From: Rhodopirellula sp.
GTDB lineage: Bacteria; Planctomycetota; Planctomycetia; Pirellulales; Pirellulaceae
Direction of reading: 5' to 3'
Assembly (NCBI GenBank): GCA_003513555.1
Contig: DOPG01000043.1
Coordinates: 1 to 7,851 of the forward strand
DNA length: 7,851 nt
Position 1 is the first letter of the stretch. Each line of letters starts with the position of its first letter. Positions 1 to 6,582 of the stretch are shown piece by piece. A program made the translations under genes and the position numbers. Under the pieces are notes generated by a model. It was not told where the DNA came from and ran no database searches. It was given only the letters and a program-made list of their open reading frames with translations.

Positions 1-385
1 GGATGGTGCCGGAAGCCGGTGTGTACTCAAAATTTCCCGCCACTCCATTCTGTTCCGTCGCATCGAGCTGTGTTGAGCTGAGAGGCGTCAAGTAGACGAT
101 ATCCTCCGGGTTGCTCCAATCGATGATTGGATCAGCTTTCACAACATCAATTGAAACGGTTGCTTGAGTCACACGAAACGATCGCAATTCATCGGGAGTA
201 AATGTCGTAGAAAGAACCTGCCCATTACCTACCTGCAGTTGCGTACCAAGCGGGGGACTGTAAACAAAGCCACCGGCTACGGGACCAGGACTCGATTGCG
301 CACCATTGTTTGGAGATGCATCCAATTGGGTAGATGTCAATTTATCCCCATACACAATCGGTGCGGGTGTTGCCCAATCGATTAC
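1..385 (-). repeat. Tandem Ig-like/MBG-like repeats (86-residue period), second copy cut by the window edge
   Basis: Two copies begin VIDWATPAPIVYGDKLTSTQ (residue 988) and IIDWSNPEDIVYLTPLSSTQ (residue 1074), exactly 86 residues apart by their Trp (991 and 1077). Each continues with a QLDA segment, then a G.F.Y.P..GT strand; copy 1 ends with FTPDELRSFRVTQATVSIDV. This is the pattern of bacterial MBG/Ig-like surface repeats, which often come in long arrays acting as stalks. Copy 2 stops at the left edge after YTPASGTI, so more copies may follow outside. The domain name is from memory of the family pattern. Confidence 0.75.
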
Positions 386-3346
386 CACAGCAGGCGGCAA
401 TTCAAACGCTCCCATGTCTAAAAGGTCGTTTACCACCCGCTTCGCTGGACCGCCGCGTTGGTCGACTGGCAAGAACTCAATGAAGTTATTGTCCTTATCA
501 ACATCAAAGTTATCCTGTGGCAGCAGCGTCCGATCACCTGCATCTACCGCAAAACTTGAGGCAAGCAAGCCATGGGTCTGAGTCGTCCCACCCTGATCAG
601 CCAACGGTTCCAACCCGGGATCAACCAGCGGGCCCGCGCCGCCGCCGACAAGATTTCCAGCGGCATCAGCCAACGGTTGGCCAGCGTCAAATGATGATGC
701 AGCCAATGAAGTCCCTTCACTGTCTCCCACCAGACTGAACACAACGTCCAAGTCATTGGCGACATCGAGGGGAGCGAGGAAATCTGCAGCACTCGTCGCA
801 GTATTCGCTGCCACAATTGAATTTTTCAGACTTAACGATTCACCGTTATCGTCTGCCAGTAAACCTACTCCACCACCAGTTGCCGCGGCATTGAAAGCGA
901 CCGTCGAGTTTGAAAGGGATACGGGTGTATTCTGGCTGAAAACACCACCACCGTCGCCTAGTGCCGTGTTCCCTGAAACGGTGGAATTCAGAACATCCAG
1001 CGAAGATACGGTGTCAATCGCAGCAACGCCCCCACCATTAGCCGAAGCATTGTTCCCAGCAATGGTGGAACCTACGATCGAGAGACTCCCGTTGGTAACT
1101 GCAACACCACCTCCCGTGGCTGCAGAGTTGCCAATCAGTTCGACTTCAAATAGGTGCAACTGTGCCGTCTCAGACCGGATCGCGCCACCATTTTCGGTTC
1201 CAGCATCGCCACCACTCAAAGTAAGCCCACGAAAACTAGCTTGAGCCGCTGTGCCCTGAATATCGAAAATCCGAAATGGCTGTCCGGATGCATTCTCAAT
1301 CGTCAATTGATCAGCGCCCGGCCCAGCGATGCTGAGTGTTTCTCCAATGACCAACGATCCTAACGCAGAATCAAGCGAGATTGTCGCTGGCAGCGTTAGA
1401 GAGAACGAAATTTCATCATCACCTAAATCACCATTTGCCAACGCCAGCATTTCCCGAAAACTGCGATCACCTGGAGACAGGTCTCCGTTCACGACATCCG
1501 CTGCGGTATCGACAACCAACGATGGACGAGGCTGTTTTTCGAGCGCCCCCATATCAGGGCCTGCGGCGAGACCGAACGCGTTACGACTGTACAAGCCGCT
1601 TCGCTGGTCCGTTGTCAAAGCAATGTCATCTCCGCCACCAAAGGTACCATCCGCTCCGAAGTAAAGGGAGAGACCAGGATTCGCAGCATCAGTTGCTGGA
1701 CTGGTGTAACTCAAATCATGGGTATTAGTAGCACCACCATTATTCGCCAACGCGGAAAGATTCGCATTGACAGGACTTGCCGCACTACCAATGACGTTCC
1801 CATTGGCATCACCGGCAGATGCGGTCAATGTGCTATCAGCATTATTGCTGATCAAACTTGACTGAATATCCAGTGCTGTCCCTGGATCATCGGGGATATG
1901 AATATCAGGCCCCATCGTCGCTGTATTCGATGCAATGATTGAGTTAAAAATCAGCAACGACTCACCGGTTGAATCATCAACGACTCCGATTCCTCCACCT
2001 TCACCGCCCGTGTTGTTGAATGCGAGCGTAACATGGACTAGACGCACAGGCGCGGCATCAGCTTGAATACCGCCTCCGCGGCCGGTCGAGGTATTACCTG
2101 AGATGGTTGAATTGGTAACGAGCACCACCCCAAATGCGGATGCGATTCCACCGCCGTCAATCGTAGCCGTGTTGGCGGCAATTAAACTATCTGCGATATC
2201 GACCAAACCATTGTCGGTGGCCACACCTCCACCATCACCTACTGCTTGATTATCGGTGATCCGTGTACCAGTGATCGTCAGACGGCCAGCCGTGTTGCCG
2301 ATCCCGCCCCCACTTCCGTAATCTGCATTGTTATTTGTGATTACGCTTGAAGTGATGGTCAGATCACCCTCGTAATTAAAGACTCCGCCTCCGCCATACT
2401 CTGCACTGTTCCCAGTGATTGTCGTGTCAGAGATTGTCAAGGAGCCTTTGTAGCTGTAAACACCTCCCCCGTCTCCTTTGGATTCGTTCCCACTGATTGT
2501 GCTTCCGGTGATCGTGATGTCACCATTGGCTCCATAAATACCACCGCCGTGGTACCCAGCTTCAGTGACTTTATTATTTGCAACCTGCGAGTCAGTGATG
2601 CTGATGTTCCCTGCATACTGGCTGAAGATTCCCGCACCATCGCTGTACGAGTAATTACCGGAGATAGTGCTATCAGTCAGCGTCACGTCACCATCGACGG
2701 CATGAATTCCCCCGCCCTTGGCAGACTCAGCCGTATTCCCGGAGACCGAACTCGACTGCAGCACAATCGAGCCCTCATACTCACTGTAAATTCCTCCCCC
2801 GTTGGAGGCTTGATTACCAGTGACCACGGTATCCACGAGCGTCAATGTGTCGGCACTTCTAAACAGAACCCCCCCACCACCGTCATCCACTAATCCGCCC
2901 GTCAAAGTCAGCCCTGTGATGGACACATCGTTCGCAGTCTCTGAAATTTCAAAGACGCGAAATTTGTCCGATGACGTTGCATTTGCATCGACAGTCATAC
3001 TGCCAGACCCAGGTCCCTGAATACTGACGGGTGAAGTTATCTGAAGCCCGCCGTTGGCAACGCCAAGATTAATTGTTCCTGTCAGCGTTTCGTCGAAGAC
3101 AATTGAATCAGCAGCTCCGGTCGCGTTCGCCGCCTGCAAGGCAGCCCGCAAAGAACCTGCCCCCGAATCAGCAAGCGAAGTGACCATGTACGTTGCCAGA
3201 ACGCGACGATCTTCAAGATGCTCGAGAATGGAACGCCGGCGTTTCCTCTTAAACTCATGCTGACGCATCTTGCCACGTTCACGTGAGGAAAACCTATGTA
3301 ATCTAGACGAGAGACCTAAACGGTCACGAATGCTGATAAGCGTCAT
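1..3346 (-). CDS. Giant secreted beta-helix protein with planctomycete LEDRRVLA export signature (C-terminus beyond window)
   Basis: I read this minus-strand frame codon by codon and found no stop from the ATG at 3346-3344 to the left edge, so at least 1115 residues are encoded and the C-terminus is missing. Order of parts: an Arg/Lys-rich N-terminus (1-43) without a clear hydrophobic signal peptide; the planctomycete extracellular motif LEDRRVLA (44-51); module 1 (about 52-603), opening with a GSLRAALQAAN segment, then about eleven GGGI/GGGV beta-helix coils (166-460), and ending in DQRSG...DMGALE; module 2 (about 604-982), with a shorter helix (728-850) and the ending DQRGG...DMGAFE; then Ig-like/MBG-like repeats from residue 988. 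The DQRG...GAFE endings are the pattern of choice-of-anchor Q beta-helix proteins. Such proteins are extracellular or surface-bound; a role in adhesion or polysaccharide binding is inference, and no catalytic motif is recognised. The start lacks a Shine-Dalgarno; an in-frame ATG at residue 27 (3268) and a GTG at 3397 are alternatives. Confidence 0.9.
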   Translation of the reverse strand, partial: MTLISIRDRLGLSSRLHRFSSRERGKMRQHEFKRKRRRSILEHLEDRRVLATYMVTSLADSGAGSLRAALQAANATGAADSIVFDETLTGTINLGVANGGLQITSPVSIQGPGSGSMTVDANATSSDKFRVFEISETANDVSITGLTLTGGLVDDGGGGVLFRSADTLTLVDTVVTGNQASNGGGIYSEYEGSIVLQSSSVSGNTAESAKGGGIHAVDGDVTLTDSTISGNYSYSDGAGIFSQYAGNISITDSQVANNKVTEAGYHGGGIYGANGDITITGSTISGNESKGDGGGVYSYKGSLTISDTTITGNSAEYGGGGVFNYEGDLTITSSVITNNNADYGSGGGIGNTAGRLTITGTRITDNQAVGDGGGVATDNGLVDIADSLIAANTATIDGGGIASAFGVVLVTNSTISGNTSTGRGGGIQADAAPVRLVHVTLAFNNTGGEGGGIGVVDDSTGESLLIFNSIIASNTATMGPDIHIPDDPGTALDIQSSLISNNADSTLTASAGDANGNVIGSAASPVNANLSALANNGGATNTHDLSYTSPATDAANPGLSLYFGADGTFGGGDDIALTTDQRSGLYSRNAFGLAAGPDMGALEKQPRPSLVVDTAADVVNGDLSPGDRSFREMLALANGDLGDDEISFSLTLPATISLDSALGSLVIGETLSIAGPGADQLTIENASGQPFRIFDIQGTAAQASFRGLTLSGGDAGTENGGAIRSETAQLHLFEVELIGNSAATGGGVAVTNGSLSIVGSTIAGNNASANGGGVAAIDTVSSLDVLNSTVSGNTALGDGGGVFSQNTPVSLSNSTVAFNAAATGGGVGLLADDNGESLSLKNSIVAANTATSAADFLAPLDVANDLDVVFSLVGDSEGTSLAASSFDAGQPLADAAGNLVGGGAGPLVDPGLEPLADQGGTTQTHGLLASSFAVDAGDRTLLPQDNFDVDKDNNFIEFLPVDQRGGPAKRVVNDLLDMGAFELPPAVVIDWATPAPIVYGDKLTSTQLDASPNNGAQSSPGPVAGGFVYSPPLGTQLQVGNGQVLSTTFTPDELRSFRVTQATVSIDVVKADPIIDWSNPEDIVYLTPLSSTQLDATEQNGVAGNFEYTPASGTI
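2050..2851 (-). repeat. Ten tandem beta-helix coil repeats (about 27 residues each) in module 1
   Basis: Residues 166-433 of the giant protein consist of about ten successive units averaging 26.7 residues, followed by an eleventh coil. Each unit has the pattern: hydrophobic-T-hydrophobic, S/T, hydrophobic, S/T-G/N-N, a small variable turn, GGG(I/V), then a short loop ending in G. Examples are DITITGSTISGNESKGDGGG and SLTISDTTITGNSAEYGGGG. Alternating beta strands with Asn ladders (GN or NN) and Gly-rich turns are the mark of right-handed parallel beta-helices (PbH1-type repeats, also seen in chlamydial Pmp proteins). Units are diverged at the DNA level, so this is an old expansion and not a recent satellite. 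Confidence 0.85.
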
Positions 3347-3379
3347 GATGTCATCAAAGAAAAGACGTCGAGAACGGCT

Positions 3380-3400
3380 GGTGTGATTTGCATTCACACC
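3380..3400. promoter_or_regulatory. Perfect 7-bp inverted repeat with 7-bp spacer, upstream of the beta-helix gene
   Basis: GGTGTGA (3380-3386) and TCACACC (3394-3400) are exact inverted copies separated by TTTGCAT. The element lies 34-54 bp upstream of the ATG at 3346, and 18 bp downstream of the proposed -10 of the minus-strand promoter, so it would be in the early transcribed leader. It could be a protein-binding operator or a 7-bp RNA hairpin with a 7-nt loop in the 5' UTR. It resembles the TGTGA/TCACA half-sites of CRP/FNR-family regulators, but the spacing is 7, not the usual 6, so that assignment is not made. Confidence 0.45.
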
Positions 3401-3418
3401 GAACCAAAAGACACTGCT

Positions 3419-3447
3419 AGATTAGCGTTTGGCAGCGTCGCTGTCGA
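3419..3447 (-). promoter_or_regulatory. Candidate sigma70-type promoter for the beta-helix gene
   Basis: On the minus strand TCGACA (3447-3442, five of six matches to the -35 consensus) is followed by a 17-bp spacer and TAATCT (3424-3419, three of six matches to the -10). This would start transcription near 3412, giving a leader of about 65 nt that includes the inverted repeat at 3380-3400. The -10 match is weak and planctomycete promoter rules are poorly known, so this is a positional candidate only. Confidence 0.3.
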
Positions 3448-4166
3448 AATTTTAACCGTCTTGAAGAAGGCGAGTCAGGATTTCAGACGCAAAATTGGCA
3501 ACAATTACACGAATCTTGGCCCTCGAGTGCGTCAAACTGATACTCTCGACGGCGCCTCAGCGGCACTTTGCCCAACCACCTTCCAGAGGGATAACATGCC
3601 TTTAGCGGTTGTTTGATCCAAGCTAAATCTGCGTATCGCAAGTCTTGCCAGTATTCAGGACCAGAAAAGCCGCGAAGTGGTCCCCCACCACCGCCAATCC
3701 GCCGCGGAAAAAAAATTTGGCGATACTCACAAGTTACATCAAGTGCTCTGCCACTCTGGTAACAAATCAACTTGCACTATGTGAAACAGGTGTAATGCAG
3801 CGCGGACGTCGACGCTTGCCTCTGCGGATTACCGCATATCCGTGATGTGGGAAGCAAGTTGATCATGGAATGACTGGCAGGTGGTCAGCAGCCTCGCCCG
3901 TATTACCCGCCAGCACGTGCCTTTGATCTCAAATCTGCTTTCCTGGCTGGTACATCAACGATTCCCTGTTACCGGTCGGCAAACAGGAAAATATCCGAGG
4001 CAGTGGAAAGGTGCTCAATACCAAGCCTCGAACAAGTTTCGACTGTAAGAATACTTTCGCTGATCATGCGATTGCTCATCTGTCGGCCACGCCGGCAAAA
4101 GCAATCAGGCAAAACCACCTTTCCTTTTGCACGTCCCCTGGAAAGCACACTCTTCCCAGGTAAGGC

Positions 4167-4199
4167 TTTTTGCCAAACAGTGACTGCTATTTTTGCCAA
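4167..4199. repeat. 10-bp direct repeat TTTTTGCCAA, 23-bp period
   Basis: TTTTTGCCAA occurs at 4167-4176 and again at 4190-4199, each followed by an A/C-rich CA motif (ACAGTG and CACTG). The period of 23 bp is close to two DNA turns, which would put both copies on the same face of the helix. It lies about 320 bp upstream of the HAMP-like gene. Function is unknown, and chance is possible at this length. Confidence 0.35.
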
Positions 4200-4289
4200 C
4201 ACTGCATCGCCTCATCGAAAACATGAAATCGACCACCGATGATTTTTTCTTTGAGGAACGCGTGCCGTTGTTAGTAGGTGCGACACCGT

Positions 4290-4316
4290 AACGATCCCAA
4301 CGATTGCAACGATCGC
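4290..4316. repeat. Three tandem 9-bp units AACGATNNC
   Basis: AACGATCCC, AACGATTGC and AACGATCGC follow each other without a gap (4290-4298, 4299-4307, 4308-4316), and a partial related unit GACGATTGG follows at 4323-4331. The array sits about 200 bp upstream of the HAMP-like gene in the intergenic region. It could be a set of regulator binding sites or a microsatellite-type slippage tract. I see no coding frame that would explain it. Confidence 0.5.
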
Positions 4317-4429
4317 TCGGATTGACGATTGGAAAGAAGGCCGTAGGTGAGTGGCAAAATAACAAACAACCCCAATTCGCTTTGGTTTTCCCACTTCAAA
4401 ACCAGCCTTCCCGCCTCAAGTGACGTAGA

Positions 4430-4458
4430 TTGACAAGGGGTTGGTTCGTTTCATCTTC
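4430..4458 (+). promoter_or_regulatory. Candidate promoter for the pilus-like operon
   Basis: A perfect -35 consensus TTGACA is present at 4430-4435, with a poor -10 candidate (CATCTT at 4452-4457 or ATCTTC at 4453-4458) at 16-17 bp spacing. It lies about 60 bp upstream of the ATG at 4515, the right place to drive the four plus-strand genes. The -10 is weak, so an activator or another sigma factor may be involved. Confidence 0.35.
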
Positions 4459-4514
4459 ATCGCTCAGCAACAACCTTTGTCCACTGGAACCCGCATCCGT
4501 CACCAGGCGTAACG

Positions 4515-4964
4515 ATGTCTCATTCCAAGCAGAAACGCCGCACAACGATCTTTGACCCTGAGGTTCAAGGCAGCGTGATTCGCAAGATCACGATTCACTG
4601 GATTGTATTTTTCGGTTGCAACATCTTGGCACTACTGATTTGGGTCCGTCTGTTTGAGCAACCGGATGCAAGTTGGGGCCAAACGTTCTCCGACACAGTT
4701 CGTCGCTTCCTCCCCTTCTTTGTGGTTACCCTTGCTTTAATCCCGGCATTTATCTGGGACACACTAAAACTGACCAGCCGGTTCGCTGGTCCGATTCTCC
4801 GTCTCAGGGAAGCACTGGCTGAAGCTGGCAAGGGTCACACGGTTCCTCCGCTTCGATTTCGCGACAATGACTTCTGGCAAGAGATGGCCAGCAACTTCAA
4901 CTTAATGATGGATCATTGCGAAACGGTGAACGAGACGTCAAAAGCAGCGAAGCAGGAAGAATAG
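4515..4964 (+). CDS. Two-TM inner-membrane protein with a HAMP-like segment, no output domain
   Basis: The 149-residue product has a short basic N-terminus, a first transmembrane helix at about 25-46, a short external loop of about 18 residues (FEQPDASWGQ...), and a second helix at about 65-85. A HAMP-like linker follows at about 85-133: SRFAGPILRLREAL with the conserved Pro93, then a DNDFWQEMASNFNLMMD second helix with the usual acidic-hydrophobic spacing. HAMP linkers normally pass a conformational signal to a kinase, cyclase or chemotaxis domain, but here the protein ends 16 residues later, so it may act by dimerising or by binding a partner. The ATG has a weak AGG seven bases upstream. 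Its stop overlaps the start of the next gene (TAGTG), so it is the head of the TadE/TadG cassette. A sensory or assembly role in pilus function is inferred from this position only. Confidence 0.8.
   Translation: MSHSKQKRRTTIFDPEVQGSVIRKITIHWIVFFGCNILALLIWVRLFEQPDASWGQTFSDTVRRFLPFFVVTLALIPAFIWDTLKLTSRFAGPILRLREALAEAGKGHTVPPLRFRDNDFWQEMASNFNLMMDHCETVNETSKAAKQEE
4954..4957 (+). promoter_or_regulatory. Ribosome-binding site that sets the TadE start at GTG 4964
   Basis: AGGA within GCAGGAAGA lies six bases before a GTG at 4964-4966, which overlaps the TAG stop of the preceding gene. An in-frame ATG upstream at 4916 would need a 49-bp overlap and has no such site. The Shine-Dalgarno and the stop/start overlap together favour the GTG. 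Confidence 0.7.
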
Positions 4965-5398
4965 TGACACAGCACCACAAACAAAATCAGACTATCAAGT
5001 ACAAGAGCCAACGTCGTGCAGGCGTGGCTGCGACTGAGTTGGCAGTGTGCCTGCCGTTGATCATCCTGCTGGTATTCGGATCGATTGAGGCAACGAGCTA
5101 TATTTTTCTAAAACAGACATTGAACATTGCAGCGTACGAGGGGATCAGAGAGTCAATCAAAGTAGGATCCGACAATGCCAGCGGTGCATCAAGAGCAGAA
5201 AACATTTTGCTTTCGCGTGATGTAAAGAGTTATGAAATCGTGTTCCCCAATGCCCCCAGTGGCCAGTCCCAGCAAATGCAACGAGGCGATACTGTTGTAC
5301 TTGAGATCCGAGCTTCTGCTGCGGCAAACAGTCCCCTTATTGGCCAATTCGTCAACGACCGCCAAGTGGTGGCACGTGTAGTTATGGTGAAAGAATGA
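4964..5398 (+). CDS. TadE-like minor pseudopilin (first copy)
   Basis: Starting at GTG 4964 the product is 144 residues. It has a basic N-terminus (KYKSQRRAG), then a type IV prepilin-like segment: cleavage after Gly20 would leave VAATE with Glu at +5, followed by a hydrophobic helix (about 26-48) and the ...IAAYEGIR region common in TadE-like proteins. The remaining C-terminal half is a polar extracytoplasmic domain. TadE proteins are minor pseudopilins of Tad/Flp pili, processed by a prepilin peptidase and held in the inner membrane before assembly. The gene overlaps the upstream HAMP-like gene (TAGTG) and the downstream vWA gene (ATGA), indicating coupled translation. The family call rests on the N-terminal motif and the neighbouring genes; the exact partner pilus is unknown. 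Confidence 0.85.
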   Translation: MTQHHKQNQTIKYKSQRRAGVAATELAVCLPLIILLVFGSIEATSYIFLKQTLNIAAYEGIRESIKVGSDNASGASRAENILLSRDVKSYEIVFPNAPSGQSQQMQRGDTVVLEIRASAAANSPLIGQFVNDRQVVARVVMVKE

Positions 5399-6501
5399 GA
5401 CAAACGACCAAACAAATTGCCAAGCTGAAATCACCCCTCCGTCTGAGATTCATTGCAACAGGCGAATCGCTACATCATGCAGACAAAATCTGCAAACGTC
5501 CCGCCCGAAGCGGTGCAATGCTGGTTCTGGTGGCCATCATGATGGTCGGCTTCATGATGACAATTGCATTATCTGTTGACATCGCCCAGATGCACTTGAC
5601 CAAAACAGAGCTTCGTACTGCAACGGATGCCGCGTCCAAGGCTGCTGCTACGACCCTCGCCGAAACCATGAGCCACGATCAGGCAATCAAGCGGGGACAG
5701 GAAATCGCTGCAGCCAATTCCGTGAACAACGAACCGTTACAACTATCAGCAAGCGACTTCAAGTTTGGAAATGCAACACTGAGCGAGACGGGTAAATTCG
5801 AGTTCCAACAAGACATGCAACCCTACAACACCGTCCAAGTTACAGGACGACGGTCAGAGCAAGCAAGGTCCGGAGCCGTGCCTTTATTTTTTGGTGGCCT
5901 GACAGGCGTCGACTTCTTTGAAACCGAATCGACTGCAGCAGCTACCTACATTGAACGCGATGTCGTTTTAGTGGTTGATCGCAGTGGTTCCATGTATGGC
6001 TCAAAATTCAGCGACCTCATTTCAGCCATCATGACATTCACCGAAACGTTGGAAGAGACTCCTGTAGAAGAACATGTTGGATTAGCGTCCTATGCCGAGT
6101 ATGCGTCAACTGATGTTTCCCTGACGCCCAATCTGAATCGAATAAACCAAGGTGTTGGCTCGCTAAATCTGGGGGGGTGGACAAGTGTGTCACGCGGCAT
6201 GAAAGCAGGCAATCAAATCATGCAGGGCGGCAGAAATGCGAAGTTTGTTGAACGCACCATGATTGTCATGACGGATGGCCGCCACAATCGGGGGCCCAAT
6301 CCCGAACGGATTACCCGACGACTACATGAAAATGGCATCACGATCCACACCATTACGTTTGGACCTGACGCTGACCGGTCACGGATGGCAGGTATTGCAC
6401 GCCTTGGGGGAGGTCGACACTATCATGCCGACAACGGAATCCAGCTGGAAGAAATTTACCGCGAGATTGCCCTGACACTCAGTACGATCATGACCCAATA
6501 G
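5395..6501 (+). CDS. TadG-like membrane protein with von Willebrand factor A domain
   Basis: The 368-residue product has an unusually long basic N-terminus (1-38), then a TadE/G-like transmembrane segment starting RSGAMLVLVAIMMVGFMM (38-55) and continuing to about 61, with the TELRTATDAASKAAA stretch typical of TadG just after it. There is no Glu at +5 after the Gly, so prepilin-type cleavage is unlikely and it should stay anchored. The C-terminal half (about 187-365) is a vWA domain with all parts of the metal-binding MIDAS site: DRSGS (Asp195, Ser197, Ser199), Thr263 in GGWTS and Asp294 in MTDG. It should bind a divalent cation and a protein ligand on the outer face of the membrane. The ATG overlaps the TadE stop (ATGA) with a GGTGA four bases upstream. 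TadG proteins with vWA are known in Tad loci; the ligand here is unknown. Confidence 0.87.
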   Translation: MRQTTKQIAKLKSPLRLRFIATGESLHHADKICKRPARSGAMLVLVAIMMVGFMMTIALSVDIAQMHLTKTELRTATDAASKAAATTLAETMSHDQAIKRGQEIAAANSVNNEPLQLSASDFKFGNATLSETGKFEFQQDMQPYNTVQVTGRRSEQARSGAVPLFFGGLTGVDFFETESTAAATYIERDVVLVVDRSGSMYGSKFSDLISAIMTFTETLEETPVEEHVGLASYAEYASTDVSLTPNLNRINQGVGSLNLGGWTSVSRGMKAGNQIMQGGRNAKFVERTMIVMTDGRHNRGPNPERITRRLHENGITIHTITFGPDADRSRMAGIARLGGGRHYHADNGIQLEEIYREIALTLSTIMTQ

Positions 6502-6582
6502 CCGACAGACAAATCCATCACCAGGATCGTAGAATGCACATCACACCCGCGACTCTCAGGCGATCAACGCGAGACTAGCTGC

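Larger units (their letters stand above)
3347..4514. other. Long divergent intergenic region without a convincing gene
   Basis: About 1.17 kb separates the start codons of the beta-helix gene (minus) and the HAMP-like gene (plus). Open frames of 60-95 codons occur on both strands (for example 3483-3770 minus and 4003-4242 plus), but they overlap each other in several frames, have no recognisable domain, transmembrane segment or ribosome-binding site, and their composition is what random reading of this DNA would give. No tRNA or rRNA is seen. Content: promoter-like elements at both ends, an inverted repeat at 3380-3400, a 10-bp direct repeat at 4167-4199 and a 9-bp tandem repeat at 4290-4316. 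It could be a decayed gene or hold a non-coding RNA; neither can be shown from sequence alone. Confidence 0.6.

Noticed and set aside
756..1244. A 162-codon plus-strand open frame rich in Pro and Ala, and other plus-strand frames across 164-3263
   Set aside because: They lie antisense to the long minus-strand frame that is continuously open for 1115 codons and has clear domain structure. Their Pro/Ala-rich or irregular products are just what the complement of Gly-rich beta-helix codons yields.
166..2851. The repeated GGGI-containing coils as a chlamydial-type polymorphic outer membrane autotransporter
   Set aside because: The coil pattern is similar, but the LEDRRVLA motif, the choice-of-anchor Q endings and the Ig/MBG-like repeats fit a planctomycete extracellular protein. 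No autotransporter barrel is visible in the available part.
3380..3400. A CRP/FNR binding site
   Set aside because: Half-sites TGTGA/TCACA match, but the spacer is 7 and not 6, and no such regulator is visible in the window. Only an inverted repeat is claimed.
3483..3770. A 95-codon minus-strand frame with a GGGGG stretch, considered as a small gene or a beta-helix remnant
   Set aside because: It has no ribosome-binding site, no repeated coil pattern and no recognisable domain, and other frames overlap it on the opposite strand.
3825..3842. Small hairpin CGGAT/ATCCG in the intergenic region
   Set aside because: A 5-bp stem with an 8-nt loop is expected by chance and has no T-run or nearby gene end to give it meaning.
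3969..4394. Overlapping short frames on both strands (3969-4202 minus, 4003-4242 plus, 4105-4365 minus, 4212-4394 minus)
   Set aside because: Four frames compete for the same DNA and none shows membrane segments, motifs or a credible start signal. The AIVAIVGIV stretch in one is just the translation of the 9-bp tandem repeat.
4916..4963. ATG at 4916 as the start of the first TadE-like gene
   Set aside because: It would require a 49-bp overlap with the HAMP-like gene and lacks a ribosome-binding site, while GTG 4964 has AGGA at the right distance and a TAGTG overlap.
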